From contig NZ_FPJW01000001.1 in assembly GCF_900119735.1 (NCBI RefSeq), positions 220,914-284,913 of the forward strand: 64,000 nucleotides of DNA, given 5' to 3'. Made by a program: the position numbers and the translations under genes. Positions 31,962 through 42,632 of the stretch are shown here, piece after piece. The notes below the pieces were generated by a model. It was not told the origin of the DNA, did not search any database, and saw nothing but the letters and a program-made list of their open reading frames with translations. Source of the stretch: Marinospirillum alkaliphilum DSM 21637 (GTDB lineage Bacteria > Pseudomonadota > Gammaproteobacteria > Pseudomonadales > Halomonadaceae). Each line of letters begins with the position of its first letter. Positions within the stretch are counted from its first letter, which is position 1.

Positions 31962-32510
31962 TCAGTGGCTGCGCTGGCTGTAAAGGTAGTGGTTGAGGCA
32001 GGCTTGCCAGTTGCCCTGAGCTTTCATGATCAGGTCAGTCAATTCACGCACCGCACCCTGACCGCCGGCTCGCTGAGTGACATAGTCACTGTGCTGGCGG
32101 ATATAGTCGGGAGCATTGGGTACGCTGGCACCAAAACCGGCTTTGCGGATGGCGGCCAGGTCCGGCAGATCGTCGCCACAATAGCCCACCTGATTCCAGT
32201 CAAGTCCGAGCTTGGCAACCAGCTCACTCAAGGCGTTGATCTTGTCTTCACGGCCCTGCATCACGTTGTTGATTTTCAGGGCCGCAGCGCGCTGGCTGAC
32301 AATGCTGGAGTCGCGCCCGGTGATAATGGCAACTTCAACACCGCTGGCCTGCAGCAGTTTGATGCCCTGACCATCCTGAGTGTTAAAGGCTTTGGTTTCG
32401 CTGCCGTCAACATGAAAAAAAAGACTGCCGTCAGTCAGCACACCGTCAACATCCAGCACCATCAGACGCAGGGGGCGAAGTTTTTCCAGCAGGGCATCAG
32501 AAATTTCCAT
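31962..32510 (-). CDS. kdsC: Kdo-8-phosphate phosphatase
   Basis: 182 residues, HAD superfamily C0 type: LMVLDVDGVLTDGSLFF holds the nucleophile Asp, IITGRDSSIVSQRA and YCGDDLPDLAAIRKAGFG are motifs II-IV. It hydrolyses 3-deoxy-D-manno-octulosonate 8-phosphate to Kdo for LPS core. Beside kdsD and lptCAB as in most gammaproteobacteria. Confidence 0.96.
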   Translation of the reverse strand: MEISDALLEKLRPLRLMVLDVDGVLTDGSLFFHVDGSETKAFNTQDGQGIKLLQASGVEVAIITGRDSSIVSQRAAALKINNVMQGREDKINALSELVAKLGLDWNQVGYCGDDLPDLAAIRKAGFGASVPNAPDYIRQHSDYVTQRAGGQGAVRELTDLIMKAQGNWQACLNHYLYSQRSH

Positions 32511-32571
32511 GGGTACTCACTCAGAGTTCAGTGCTACAGGAGTTGAAGACTGCAAAAGAGGCAGGACTATA

Positions 32572-33543
32572 TCAGATAACCCCGGCTCGCAGCAGGTCGT
32601 GCATGTTGAGTGCGCCAACAAGCCGGTTATCGGAGTCTGTCACCGGCAGGGCGTTGATCTTGTTTTCTTCCATCAGGTGCACTGCTTCTGCTGCCAGCAA
32701 GTCTGGCTGGATACTTTTGCAGCCGCGTGTCATGACATCACTGACACTTAAACTGTGAAAGTCAATCGCCTGATCCAGCGTGCGACGCAGGTCACCGTCG
32801 GTATAGACACCCAGCAGCTGCTTCTGTTCATCAGCAATGCAGGTGAAACCCAGGCCTTTGCGAGTCATTTCCAGTAATGCTTCGCGCAGACTGGTAGCCG
32901 GGGTCACGCAAGGAATGGTGTCGCCCGCATGCATGATGTCGCTGACGCGCAATAACAAGCGGCGACCCAGGCTGCCACCCGGGTGAGACATGGCAAAATC
33001 ATCCGGGCCAAAGCCTCTGGCTTCCAGCAGGGCGATGGCCAGTGCATCACCCAGTGCCAGGGCAGCGGTGGTGCTGGAGGTGGGGGCCAGGTTCAGTGGG
33101 CAGGCTTCACGGCTGACGGCCACGTTCAGGTGCAGGGTGGCTTCACGTGCCAGGGTGGATGCAGGTGCACCGGTCATGCTGACCACGGGGATACCCAGGC
33201 GCTTTAATAAGGGTAATAACGAGGTGACTTCCTGGGTTTCGCCTGAGTTGGATAATGCCAGCACCAGGTCATTACGCGTCACCATGCCCAGATCGCCATG
33301 GCTCGCTTCACCGGGATGCATGAAAAATGCGGGGGTGCCGGTACTGGCAAGCGTGGCAGCAATTTTGTTGCCAATATGGCCGGACTTACCCATGCCAGTG
33401 ACAACAATACGTCCTTGACACTTCAGCATCAGTTCGCAGGCTTCACTGAAGGTTTGGTCAAGATGGCCAAGAATTTCCTGCAGGGCTTCTATTTCCAGTT
33501 GCAGGGTGCGCCGTGCAGCGCTCAGGTGGTCACTTGTTGTCAT
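32572..33543 (-). CDS. kdsD: D-arabinose 5-phosphate isomerase
   Basis: 323 residues: an N-terminal SIS domain (RIVVTGMGKSGHIGNKIAATLASTGTPAFFMHPGEASHGDLG) and two CBS domains in the C-terminal third (MHAGDTIPCV..., VMTRGCKSIQPDLLAAEAVHLMEENKINALPV). It makes arabinose 5-phosphate for Kdo. First gene of the kdsD-kdsC-lptCAB group and divergent from mlaF. Confidence 0.96.
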   Translation of the reverse strand: MTTSDHLSAARRTLQLEIEALQEILGHLDQTFSEACELMLKCQGRIVVTGMGKSGHIGNKIAATLASTGTPAFFMHPGEASHGDLGMVTRNDLVLALSNSGETQEVTSLLPLLKRLGIPVVSMTGAPASTLAREATLHLNVAVSREACPLNLAPTSSTTAALALGDALAIALLEARGFGPDDFAMSHPGGSLGRRLLLRVSDIMHAGDTIPCVTPATSLREALLEMTRKGLGFTCIADEQKQLLGVYTDGDLRRTLDQAIDFHSLSVSDVMTRGCKSIQPDLLAAEAVHLMEENKINALPVTDSDNRLVGALNMHDLLRAGVI

Positions 33544-33595
33544 GCGTCAGGGTAGGTCCATTGATGGCGTCAGGTGCAAAAGCGGCAGTCCAGAC

Positions 33596-33624
33596 TTGTG
33601 CCGGGTGCCGTGAGTCTTTAGATT
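33596..33624 (+). promoter_or_regulatory. Candidate promoter of the mla operon
   Basis: TTGTGC, 17 bases, TAGATT, with transcription expected about 30 bases before the mlaF ATG. Match to consensus is moderate. The remaining divergent gap to kdsD has no clearer motif. Confidence 0.4.
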
Positions 33625-33662
33625 ATAACTTTTTTCAATTGTACATCCAGCCGGAGAACCGG

Positions 33663-34478
33663 ATGCAGGATTATCTGGTCGAAGTGGACAAGCTGTGTTT
33701 CAGTCGCGGTGATAACCCCATTTTTTCGGGTGTGAACCTGCGCCTGCAAAAAGGCAAGATCACTGCAGTCATGGGGCCAAGTGGCACTGGAAAAACAACA
33801 CTGTTGCGTTTGCTTGGTGGGCAGTTAAAGCCTGATCAGGGTCAGATCAAGGTGTTCGGACAGGAAGTGCCCAGGCTGGGGCGCAGGCAATTGTTTGCGC
33901 TGCGAAGCCGCATGGGTATGTTGTTCCAGTCAGGTGCCTTGTTTACCGACATGACGGTATTCGAGAATGTGGCATTTCCCCTGCGGGTGCACACCAGTCT
34001 GTCTGAGCAGATGATTCGTGATCTGGTGCTGATCAAGCTGGAGGCGGTGGGATTACGGGGTGCCAGGCATCTGATGCCTTCTGAACTGTCTGGCGGCATG
34101 ACGCGCCGGGTAGCACTGGCACGAGCCATCGCTCTGGACCCTGAGTTGCTGATGTACGATGAACCCTTTGTTGGCCAGGACCCCATTTCCATGGGGGTGC
34201 TGGTGCAGTTGATCAAGCGCTTGAATCAGGCGTTGGGGCTGACATCCGTCATTGTTTCCCATGACATTGCTGAAACCCTGTCGATTGCTGATTACGCCTA
34301 TATTCTGGCCGGTGGCAAGGTGATTGCTGAGGGTACTCCTGCTGAACTGCAGGCTTCTGAGCAGGCTGATGTTCGTCAGTTTGTGGCTGGCCTGCCAGAT
34401 GGTCCGGTGCCTTTTCATTATCCAGCTCCGAGTTTTCGGGATGATCTTTTTGCCTCTGAAGGAGTGGCAAATGCTTGA
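33663..34478 (+). CDS. mlaF: Phospholipid transport ATPase MlaF
   Basis: 271 residues. Walker [17 protein letters not shown], signature [15 protein letters not shown], Walker [14 protein letters not shown], switch [10 protein letters not shown]. With MlaE, MlaD and MlaB it forms the inner-membrane complex for glycerophospholipid traffic to keep outer-membrane lipid asymmetry. Start at 33663 (GGAG upstream); the frame extends to 33513 but overlaps the kdsD gene. It overlaps mlaE by eight bases. Confidence 0.96.
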   Translation: MQDYLVEVDKLCFSRGDNPIFSGVNLRLQKGKITAVMGPSGTGKTTLLRLLGGQLKPDQGQIKVFGQEVPRLGRRQLFALRSRMGMLFQSGALFTDMTVFENVAFPLRVHTSLSEQMIRDLVLIKLEAVGLRGARHLMPSELSGGMTRRVALARAIALDPELLMYDEPFVGQDPISMGVLVQLIKRLNQALGLTSVIVSHDIAETLSIADYAYILAGGKVIAEGTPAELQASEQADVRQFVAGLPDGPVPFHYPAPSFRDDLFASEGVANA

Positions 34479-35253
34479 TTGGTTAGCAGGGCTGGGACGA
34501 AGTGGGCTTCTGGTGATTGCTGCACTGGGGCGCTCAGGCGTTTTCCTCATGCAATCACTGGTTGGCTGGCCGCGCAGCAGCGAAGCCTTTCGCCTGTGGG
34601 TTCAACAGGTTTATGCGGTGGGTGTGCTGTCGCTGATCATCATCCTGGTCTCCGGCTTGTTCATTGGCATGGTGCTGGGTTTGCAGGGTTACACCATTCT
34701 GGTGGATTTTGGTGCTGAGCAGGCACTGGGGCAGATGGTGGCGCTGAGTTTGACGCGTGAGTTGGCTCCGGTGGTTGCTGCATTGTTGTTTGCCGGTCGG
34801 GCAGGTTCTGCACTGACTGCCGAGATAGGTTTGATGAAGGCCACCGAGCAGTTATCCAGCATGGAAATGATTGGTGTTGATCCACTGCGCCGTATTGTGG
34901 CACCCCGGTTATTGGCCGGTTTTTTTGCCCTGCCGATTCTGTCGCTGATTTTTGCCATGGTGGGCATTGGTGGCGGCTGGTTGGTCGGTGTTGACTGGCT
35001 GGGTGTTGACCCCGGTGCCTTCTGGAGCAACATGCAGTCTGCCGTGGGGTTTCGTGAGGATGTGGTCAACGGGCTGATCAAGAGCCTGGTGTTTGCCTTT
35101 GTGGTGACCTGGATTGCGGTATTCCAGGGTTATGATCTGGTGCCCACCTCGGAAGGCATCAGCCGAGCCACCACCAAGACCGTGGTTTATTCATCACTGG
35201 CAGTGTTGGGTCTGGATTTTGTCCTGACTGCCCTGATGTTCAGCAATTTGTAA
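34471..35253 (+). CDS. mlaE: Phospholipid transport permease MlaE
   Basis: 260 residues with five to six membrane segments. [64 protein letters not shown] is the MlaE signature region. AAGGAG seven bases before the ATG at 34471 decides the start. It lies in the mlaFEDCB operon. Confidence 0.96.
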   Translation: MLDWLAGLGRSGLLVIAALGRSGVFLMQSLVGWPRSSEAFRLWVQQVYAVGVLSLIIILVSGLFIGMVLGLQGYTILVDFGAEQALGQMVALSLTRELAPVVAALLFAGRAGSALTAEIGLMKATEQLSSMEMIGVDPLRRIVAPRLLAGFFALPILSLIFAMVGIGGGWLVGVDWLGVDPGAFWSNMQSAVGFREDVVNGLIKSLVFAFVVTWIAVFQGYDLVPTSEGISRATTKTVVYSSLAVLGLDFVLTALMFSNL

Positions 35254-35268
35254 GGAATGGAGTTAAGC

Positions 35269-35733
35269 ATGCGTAATCAGCGCTGGGTGGAAGTGTCAGT
35301 GGGTGGCTTTATGCTGCTGGGTTTGCTGGCGCTGGTGTTTCTGGCCTTCAAGGTTAGCGGCCTGACTTATGATCCGGGGCGCAGCAACTTTGAAGTGGAA
35401 GCTTTTTTTGGTGATATCGGGGGGTTGAAACCTCGCTCCAAGGTCACTTTGGCGGGTGTGGTGGTTGGCCGTGTGACCAGTATAGAACTGGATGAAGAGT
35501 GGTTTGAAGCACGGGTGGTCATGCAGCTGGATGAGCGACTGAAAGGGAAACTGAGCCTGGATACTGCAGCAGCCATACAGACGTCTGGTTTGTTGGGAGA
35601 CAACTACATTAGCCTGACACCAGGCATTGATGATGAAATGCTGGTGCATGGCGGTACGCTGAGAGACACCCAGTCAGCATTGATTCTTGAGCAGTTGATA
35701 AATCAATTCATTACCAACTCAACAAGGGACTAA
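35269..35733 (+). CDS. mlaD: Phospholipid transport MCE protein MlaD
   Basis: 154 residues: one membrane helix (VGGFMLLGLLALVFLAFKV) and an MCE domain (FEVEAFFGDIGGLKPRSKVTLAGVVVGRV). It forms a hexameric ring in the periplasm that holds lipid. Start at 35269 with GGAG at seven bases; the ATG at 35257 is too close to its AAGG. Next gene four bases downstream. Confidence 0.95.
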   Translation: MRNQRWVEVSVGGFMLLGLLALVFLAFKVSGLTYDPGRSNFEVEAFFGDIGGLKPRSKVTLAGVVVGRVTSIELDEEWFEARVVMQLDERLKGKLSLDTAAAIQTSGLLGDNYISLTPGIDDEMLVHGGTLRDTQSALILEQLINQFITNSTRD

Positions 35734-35737
35734 CACC

Positions 35738-36424
35738 GTGAACCAGCATTTGCAGCAACAACCCGGCAGTGGAAGGCTGCTGGTAACCTCCCTGCTGTTT
35801 TTCGGTCTGGTTTCCATCAGCCTGTTGCAAGCCAGAGCGATGGCAGAGGTTCGCTCACCCTGGCAGGTGGTGGAGGCCGGCATTGCAGACCTGACCGTCG
35901 CATTTGAAGAGAACAAGGGGCAATTCAATCAGCATCCAGACCAGCTTTACAGAGCACTGGATGATGCCATGGAGTCTTACGTCGATTTCCGTTACATCAG
36001 TGCCAGGGTGATGGGTGGGCGCTATTTTCGGGCGGCCACACCTGAACAGCGCAGCCGTTTTGCGGAGGTGTTCCGCAGTACCCTGGTGCGCACCTTCGGG
36101 CAGGGTTTGATGAACTTTGATTACCAGGCTTTTGATCTGGTATTCCGTGAGCGTCCGGCACGTTTTGAAGATCAGGATAATGTTGAGCTGGAAGTGGTGG
36201 CTGCAGATGGTAAACGCTACCCGGTGGTGTTCACCCTGCGTCGTCACAACGATGAATGGAAAATCATTAATCTGATTGTGAACGGTGTGAACCTGGGTTT
36301 GACCTTTAACAGCCAGTTTGATCGTGCCATGCGTGAACATAACCGGGATTTTGATCGTGTGATAAATAATTGGTCACCGGATCAGGCACTGGAAGAAATT
36401 CAGTCGCAGGATGAGGATGCATGA
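35738..36424 (+). CDS. mlaC: Phospholipid shuttle protein MlaC
   Basis: 228 residues with a GTG start, N-terminal signal sequence (LLVTSLLFFGLVSISLLQARAMA) and the Tgt2/MlaC domain (FRYISARVMGGRYFRAATPEQRSRFAEVFRSTLVRTFG). It carries phospholipid between the outer-membrane MlaA and MlaD. The stop overlaps the mlaB ATG by four bases. Confidence 0.95.
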   Translation: MNQHLQQQPGSGRLLVTSLLFFGLVSISLLQARAMAEVRSPWQVVEAGIADLTVAFEENKGQFNQHPDQLYRALDDAMESYVDFRYISARVMGGRYFRAATPEQRSRFAEVFRSTLVRTFGQGLMNFDYQAFDLVFRERPARFEDQDNVELEVVAADGKRYPVVFTLRRHNDEWKIINLIVNGVNLGLTFNSQFDRAMREHNRDFDRVINNWSPDQALEEIQSQDEDA

Positions 36425-36726
36425 AAGCCCGGTTAAGTTCCCTGGCGCTGGCTACCTGGAAACTCAGTGGTGAAGTGGATCGGGATCAAGCTGCTGCACT
36501 GGTTGCGGCGCTTGAGATTCGCACGGGTGAAAACCCCTGTGTTGATTTGCTGGAGGCCAGTGGGGGGGCGGCCCTACTGCTGGTGTTGTTGTCCTGGTAT
36601 CGCGAATGTGAAAACCGGGGTGTTAAGCTGACGCTGACCAATCCCTCCGAGCAGTTGATGAAAGTGGCAGAGTTGAGTGATCTGCATCAACTGCTGCCTT
36701 TTACCCGCCAAACAGCTGCTGGTTGA
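36421..36726 (+). CDS. mlaB: STAS-domain protein MlaB
   Basis: 101 residues with a STAS pattern: TWKLSGEVDRDQAAALVAALE, CVDLLEASGGAALLLVLLSWYRECENRGVKLTLTNPSEQLMKVAELSDL. It binds MlaF and stabilises the transporter. The serine normally in the STAS switch position of MlaB is replaced by SGGAALL here, a small difference. Confidence 0.88.
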   Translation: MKARLSSLALATWKLSGEVDRDQAAALVAALEIRTGENPCVDLLEASGGAALLLVLLSWYRECENRGVKLTLTNPSEQLMKVAELSDLHQLLPFTRQTAAG

Positions 36727-36831
36727 CAGTCGTGGCTGCCCTTGCAGCCGGTTTTCGGTTATCATGCCAGCCCTGAATTTTTTGCAATTTAAACCCAGGC
36801 TCCCCCGGGGAGTGACTGATGAGGAACTGCC

Positions 36832-37092
36832 ATGCAAGCTCAAGCGCTCAAAGAACTGCTGGAAAGCCGCCTGCCCCAGTGCGAGTTCATCGTAAAGGGT
36901 GAGGATGGTCGTCACTTTGAAGTGATCGCCATTGGTGAAGTGTTTGCCACCCTCCCTAGCCCGGTGAAAAAGCAGCAGCTGGTTTTTGCTGCTCTGAGTG
37001 AAGAGTTTGCCAGTGACAAGCTGCATGCCATGGCGTTAAAAACCTACACTCCCGAACAGTGGGAAAAAGCCAAAACCCTGATGGTTTTTTAA
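36832..37092 (+). CDS. ibaG: BolA family protein IbaG
   Basis: 86 residues. LKELLESRLPQCEFIVKGEDGRHFEVIAIGEVF and ALSEEFASDKLHAMALKTYTPEQW fit the BolA fold, with the conserved histidine in LHAMA. IbaG pairs with monothiol glutaredoxins in iron-sulfur handling and acid response. GAGGA before the ATG. It precedes murA by nine bases, the conserved order. Confidence 0.93.
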   Translation: MQAQALKELLESRLPQCEFIVKGEDGRHFEVIAIGEVFATLPSPVKKQQLVFAALSEEFASDKLHAMALKTYTPEQWEKAKTLMVF

Positions 37093-38364
<1,272 letters not shown>

Positions 38365-38389
38365 ATTAGTTAAAGATCAAGAGATACTC

Positions 38390-39031
38390 ATGCCACAAAG
38401 CCTGACGCTGGCCCTTTCCAAGGGCCGTATTCTGGATGACACCCTGCCACTCTTGGCTGATGCCGGTATTCACCCTGCAGAAGACATCAACAAGAGCCGT
38501 AAGCTGATTTTTGACACCAACCTGCCAGGTGTGCGTTTATTGGTAATCCGTGCCACTGATGTGCCCACTTATGTATCGCTGGGTGCGGCGGATCTGGGGG
38601 TGTCTGGTAAGGATGTGCTGATGGAACATGGTGGTGAAGGCATGTATGAGCCGCTGGATCTGCGGATTGCTGCCTGTCGCCTGATGACTGCGGCCATCAA
38701 GGGTGCTCCCAGGCCTGAAGGGCGTCGTCGGGTGGCCACCAAGTTTGTGAATACGGCCAAGCGTTGGTACGCCGAGCAGGGCATTCAGGTGGATCTGATC
38801 AAGCTGTATGGCGGTATGGAGTTGGCTCCCATCATGGGGTTGGCTGACGAAATTGTGGATATTGTGGATACCGGCAATACCCTGCGAGCCAATGGCCTGG
38901 AGCCACGCGAATTCATTGCAGATATATCTTCTCGTCTGGTGGTGAATCAGGCCTCCATGAAAATGAAGTACCGGCAGATTCAGCCTTTGCTGGAGCGTCT
39001 GACCGCCGCAGTTGAAGCACGTACCGCCTGA
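38390..39031 (+). CDS. hisG: ATP phosphoribosyltransferase, short form
   Basis: 213 residues, which is the short HisG class lacking the C-terminal regulatory domain. [23 protein letters not shown] and [12 protein letters not shown] are conserved. Short HisG needs HisZ for activity and control; hisZ is not in this window. Start at 38390 (MPQSLTLAL); the frame extends into murA without support. First step of histidine synthesis. Confidence 0.96.
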   Translation: MPQSLTLALSKGRILDDTLPLLADAGIHPAEDINKSRKLIFDTNLPGVRLLVIRATDVPTYVSLGAADLGVSGKDVLMEHGGEGMYEPLDLRIAACRLMTAAIKGAPRPEGRRRVATKFVNTAKRWYAEQGIQVDLIKLYGGMELAPIMGLADEIVDIVDTGNTLRANGLEPREFIADISSRLVVNQASMKMKYRQIQPLLERLTAAVEARTA

Positions 39032-39072
39032 AGTGCCTGCAAGATTTTCCTGTTTTGAGATGAGGTAAACCC

Positions 39073-40377
39073 ATGACGCTTGCCATTAGAAGACTGAAAG
39101 CCTCGGATGCTGATTTTAATGCCACCCTGGACCAGCTGTTGGCCTGGGAGGGTGTGTCCAGCCATGATGTGCAGCAGCGTGTGGATGACATCATTCAACA
39201 GGTTCGTGTACAGGGTGATACAGCGGTATTGGCTTATACCCAGCAGTTTGATCGTCACCCGGCGACTGATTTTAATGCGCTGGTGGTGAGTCAGCAGCAG
39301 CTGGAAGCTGCGTTTCATAGCCTGCCACAAGCGCGACGTGAAGCTTTGCAGGCAGCGGCAGACCGCGTGACTGCCTATCACGAGCATCAGCGCCAGGGTT
39401 CCTGGGAATACACCGAAGCTGATGGCACGTTACTGGGTCAGCAGGTGGTGCCACTGGATCGTGTTGGTGTTTATGTACCGGGTGGTAAAGCGGCTTACCC
39501 TTCATCGGTTTTGATGAATGTACTGCCTGCCAAGGTTGCCGGGGTAAAAGAAATCATCATGGTTGCACCGGCTCCCGGCGGTGAACTGAATCCATTGGTG
39601 CTGGGTGCAGCCTGGTTGTGCGGTGTCACCAGGGTATTTGCCATCGGTGGTGCTCAGGCGGTTGCTGCACTGGCTTATGGCACAGAAAGTGTGCCGCCAG
39701 TCGATAAGATTGTGGGGCCGGGCAATATTTATGTCGCCACTGCCAAGCGTGCGGTATTTGGCAAGGTTGGCATCGACATGATTGCCGGACCTTCCGAGAT
39801 CCTGGTGGTTGGTGATGGCCAGACCGATCCGGACTGGATTGCCATGGATCTGTTTTCTCAGGCTGAACATGATGAAGATGCTCAGTCGATTCTGGTGAGC
39901 TGGGATGCAGCCTGGCTGGATCAGGTGGAGGCAAGCATCAATCGCCTGCTGCCGGAAATGGAGCGTGCTGACATCATTCGCACTTCGCTGGAAAGCCGTG
40001 GTGCCCTGATTCAGGTGGCATCGGAAGCTGAAGCGCTGGACATGATCAATCGGATTGCACCGGAACACCTGGAGTTGTCGGTAGCCGATCCAAAAGCCTG
40101 GCTGCCGGGTATCCGCCATGCCGGTGCCATTTTCATGGGGCGTTACACGGCTGAGGCAGTGGGTGATTATTGTGCCGGTCCGAATCACGTGTTGCCCACT
40201 TCGGGAACCGCGCGCTTTTCTTCACCGCTGGGAGTGTATGACTTCCAGAAGCGTTCTTCACTGATCTTCTGTTCTGCCGAGGGTGCAGATACCCTCGGAC
40301 GGATTGCTGGTGAGCTGGCGGATGGCGAATCACTAACAGCCCATGCCCGATCTGCTCGTTATCGGGTAAAGCGCTGA
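39073..40377 (+). CDS. hisD: Histidinol dehydrogenase
   Basis: 434 residues. [54 protein letters not shown] and [10 protein letters not shown] are family signatures; zinc ligands are in [11 protein letters not shown] and the C-terminal [11 protein letters not shown] region. It oxidises histidinol to histidine in two steps. hisC does not follow, as it does in Pseudomonas; it is at 12.4 kb. Confidence 0.97.
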   Translation: MTLAIRRLKASDADFNATLDQLLAWEGVSSHDVQQRVDDIIQQVRVQGDTAVLAYTQQFDRHPATDFNALVVSQQQLEAAFHSLPQARREALQAAADRVTAYHEHQRQGSWEYTEADGTLLGQQVVPLDRVGVYVPGGKAAYPSSVLMNVLPAKVAGVKEIIMVAPAPGGELNPLVLGAAWLCGVTRVFAIGGAQAVAALAYGTESVPPVDKIVGPGNIYVATAKRAVFGKVGIDMIAGPSEILVVGDGQTDPDWIAMDLFSQAEHDEDAQSILVSWDAAWLDQVEASINRLLPEMERADIIRTSLESRGALIQVASEAEALDMINRIAPEHLELSVADPKAWLPGIRHAGAIFMGRYTAEAVGDYCAGPNHVLPTSGTARFSSPLGVYDFQKRSSLIFCSAEGADTLGRIAGELADGESLTAHARSARYRVKR

Positions 40378-40411
40378 AATCAGCTTCAAGAATCTCTTGA
40401 TGAAGCTCATC

Positions 40412-40515
40412 TTGTCGATCCACTGATGAGCTTTGCCTTGGTGACCCGCTGATCAGCCTGTTCTTGGTGATCCGCTGATTAGCTTCTTCTAGGTGACCCG
40501 CTGGTTAGCCTCTTC
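40412..40515. repeat. 26-bp degenerate tandem repeat, four copies
   Basis: Copies at 40412-40437, 40438-40463, 40464-40489 and 40490-40515 share a GGTGAnCCGCTGATnAGC core and a pyrimidine-rich end; copies 2 and 3 are most alike. Each has an inner palindrome (GCTGATCAGC in copy 2). A separate stem AGCTTCA/TGAAGCT (40382-40388 with 40401-40407) precedes the array. It fills the gap between convergent hisD and algW and encodes the last residues of the protease at its right edge. Confidence 0.8.
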
Positions 40516-41668
40516 TGGGTGAAGAAGGGCGCTGCCCGATAGTAGCCGTCAGGTTACGACTGCGCCCTTCTCTCACGACTTCCAGAGTGATCTGGGTTTC
40601 AGGTCTGAGGCTGGCTATAAAGTTAATGGTTTCGCGTGCGCCACTTACACGTTGGCCGTTGATGGCAACAATCACATCACCGGGCTGCAGGCCCGCGTTA
40701 TGAGCCGGCCCATTACGCAGCAGTCCGGCAACCAGTACCCCGCGCGGACTATCCAGACGCAAGGATTGAGCCAGTGCCGGGGTCATTTCCTGTACCTCAA
40801 TGCCCAGCCAGCCACGTACCACAAACCCTTCATTGATCAGATCCACCATGATCTGTCTTGCCAGGTTGGATGGAATGGCAAAACCTATGCCCTGGGAGCC
40901 GCCACTGCGACTGAAAATGGCGGTGTTGATGCCCAGTAACTGGCCGTAAGGGTTGATTAATGCACCACCCGAGTTGCCGGGGTTGATGGCCGCATCAGTC
41001 TGAATGAAGTCTTCAAAGGTATTGATGCCCAGACTGTTGCGACCCAGTGCACTGACAATGCCCTGAGTGACGGTTTGCCCGACACCAAAAGGATTGCCGA
41101 TGGCCAGCACCACATCACCCACTTCAAGGGTGTCAGAGGATGCCAGGGCAATAGCGGGCAGGTTGTCCAGCTCGATGCGCAGTACTGCCAGATCCGAATC
41201 CGGATCACTACCGATAATGCGTGCAAAGGTTTCGCGGCCATCGCGCAGGGCAACACGAATTTCATCCGCACCACTGACCACATGATGATTGGTGAGAATG
41301 TAGCCTTCACTGCTGACAATAACACCGGATCCCAGGCTGGATTGCATGCGCTGCTGGCGTGGTTGACCGCCCGGGCCAAAAAAATGCCGGAAAAAGGGAT
41401 CGTTCATCAGGGGGTTGATCTGCTGCTCCACCACCTTGGTGGTGTAGATATTCACCACCGATGGTGCTGCCTGGCGCACGGCGCCGGCGTAAGAGACAGG
41501 GCCATCCTGACGAGGCACCAATATAGGCTCGCTGGTACGGATTTCAGCGCGGACATTATTGCTTGCACCCTGCTGCCCTGATAAGCCCGGAAAGGTCTGC
41601 AGCAGCAGTGCAGCCAGTAGTAGGCCACTGATTACGGGCCAGACGAGTTGGGGCTTCAGAAAACGCAT
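40505..41668 (-). CDS. algW: AlgW/DegS-type periplasmic serine protease
   Basis: 387 residues: a membrane anchor at about 8-25 (LVWPVISGLLLAALLLQTF), trypsin-like domain with His129 (TNHHV), Asp159 (DSDLAVL) and Ser233 (GNSGG), and one PDZ domain at about 275-370 (RGWLGIEVQEMTPALAQ, NAGLQPGDVIVAINGQRV). DegS/AlgW senses misfolded outer-membrane proteins and starts release of sigma-E (AlgU). A single PDZ and anchor separate it from DegP. Start at 41668; the longer frame lacks support. E. coli degS and Pseudomonas algW are orthologous. Confidence 0.93.
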   Translation of the reverse strand: MRFLKPQLVWPVISGLLLAALLLQTFPGLSGQQGASNNVRAEIRTSEPILVPRQDGPVSYAGAVRQAAPSVVNIYTTKVVEQQINPLMNDPFFRHFFGPGGQPRQQRMQSSLGSGVIVSSEGYILTNHHVVSGADEIRVALRDGRETFARIIGSDPDSDLAVLRIELDNLPAIALASSDTLEVGDVVLAIGNPFGVGQTVTQGIVSALGRNSLGINTFEDFIQTDAAINPGNSGGALINPYGQLLGINTAIFSRSGGSQGIGFAIPSNLARQIMVDLINEGFVVRGWLGIEVQEMTPALAQSLRLDSPRGVLVAGLLRNGPAHNAGLQPGDVIVAINGQRVSGARETINFIASLRPETQITLEVVREGRSRNLTATIGQRPSSPRRG

Positions 41669-41831
41669 TATAAAGAGTCTCTCGGCTAGGCTTGCTTCTT
41701 TTATCTTACAATAAGCGCATTGGGTTTGCTCTGATGTTGGGGCAAACTGGCAAAAAACCAAGTTGCAAAAGAAGCTGCAAAAGTTTGGTTGCAAAAGTTC
41801 AGGCAGCAAAATTCAGGTGGGAGGTGTTGTT

Positions 41832-42587
41832 GTGGTCAGGCTGGTAGATCTGGTGCAGTTGTTGGATTCTCATCTGGAAGTGGCCGCTTTCCAGGATTAT
41901 TGCCCTAATGGATTACAAATTGAGGGCCGATCAGAAGTCCAGCGTGTGGTGACAGGTGTGACCGCCAGTCAGGCGCTGATTGATGCAGCCATTGCACGTG
42001 ATGCAGATGCTTTACTGGTGCACCATGGGTATTTCTGGAAGGGTGAATCCCTGCCTTTGACCGGTATCAAGGGGCGGCGTGTGGCCAGTTTGATGCAGCG
42101 TGGCATCAGTCTGCTGGCTTATCATTTGCCGCTGGATGCTCACCCGGTGCATGGCAATAATCAACAGTTGGCGGAAGTGTTGGATTTGGACGTCACTGGC
42201 AGTATGGAGGGTGGTGGCTGGTCGTTTGGTTTAACCGGTCAGTTACGCCAGGCTTGGGAGGCTCGTGACCTGGTTGTGCATCTGGAGCAGCGACTGGGGC
42301 AGCGCCCTTTGCATTTACAGGGTCATGATCGACCGATTCGAACCCTGGCCTGGTGCACCGGCGCTGCTCAGGGCGGCATCGTGCGTGCAGCGGAACTGGG
42401 GGTGGATGCTTACATCAGTGGTGAAGTCAGCGAGCAGACACTGCATCAGGCCAGGGAGTTGGGTATTGATTATTTTGCTGCCGGTCACCATGCCACCGAG
42501 CGTTATGGCGTTAAAGCGCTGGGTGGCTGGTTGGCAGCAAATCTGGGCATCGAGTGTGAGTTTGTGGATATTCACAACCCGGTGTAA
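41832..42587 (+). CDS. Nif3-like dinuclear metal-centre protein
   Basis: 251 residues of the NIF3/YbgI family (GTP cyclohydrolase I type 2 homologue). Metal-ligand motifs are DALLVHHGYFWKGE, LLAYHLPLDAHP and, near the C-terminus, YFAAGHHATERYGV. The name comes from yeast NGG1 interaction and has nothing to do with nitrogen fixation. GTG start at 41832 has GGGAGG seven bases upstream; the frame to 41763 would begin in A-rich repeats (six GCAAA motifs at about 41742-41810). Confidence 0.9.
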   Translation: MVRLVDLVQLLDSHLEVAAFQDYCPNGLQIEGRSEVQRVVTGVTASQALIDAAIARDADALLVHHGYFWKGESLPLTGIKGRRVASLMQRGISLLAYHLPLDAHPVHGNNQQLAEVLDLDVTGSMEGGGWSFGLTGQLRQAWEARDLVVHLEQRLGQRPLHLQGHDRPIRTLAWCTGAAQGGIVRAAELGVDAYISGEVSEQTLHQARELGIDYFAAGHHATERYGVKALGGWLAANLGIECEFVDIHNPV

Positions 42588-42632
42588 TTCAAGGCTGGGC
42601 CGGCTTTGGCGGCCCGCCTGGGAAGCCTCTGA

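Noticed and set aside
40382-40515. CRISPR array
   Set aside because: The units are contiguous without spacers and degenerate, so they are tandem repeats, not repeat-spacer pairs.
41832-42587. Nif3-like protein as part of nitrogen fixation
   Set aside because: The name is unrelated to nif genes; it is a widespread metal-binding protein in a housekeeping block.
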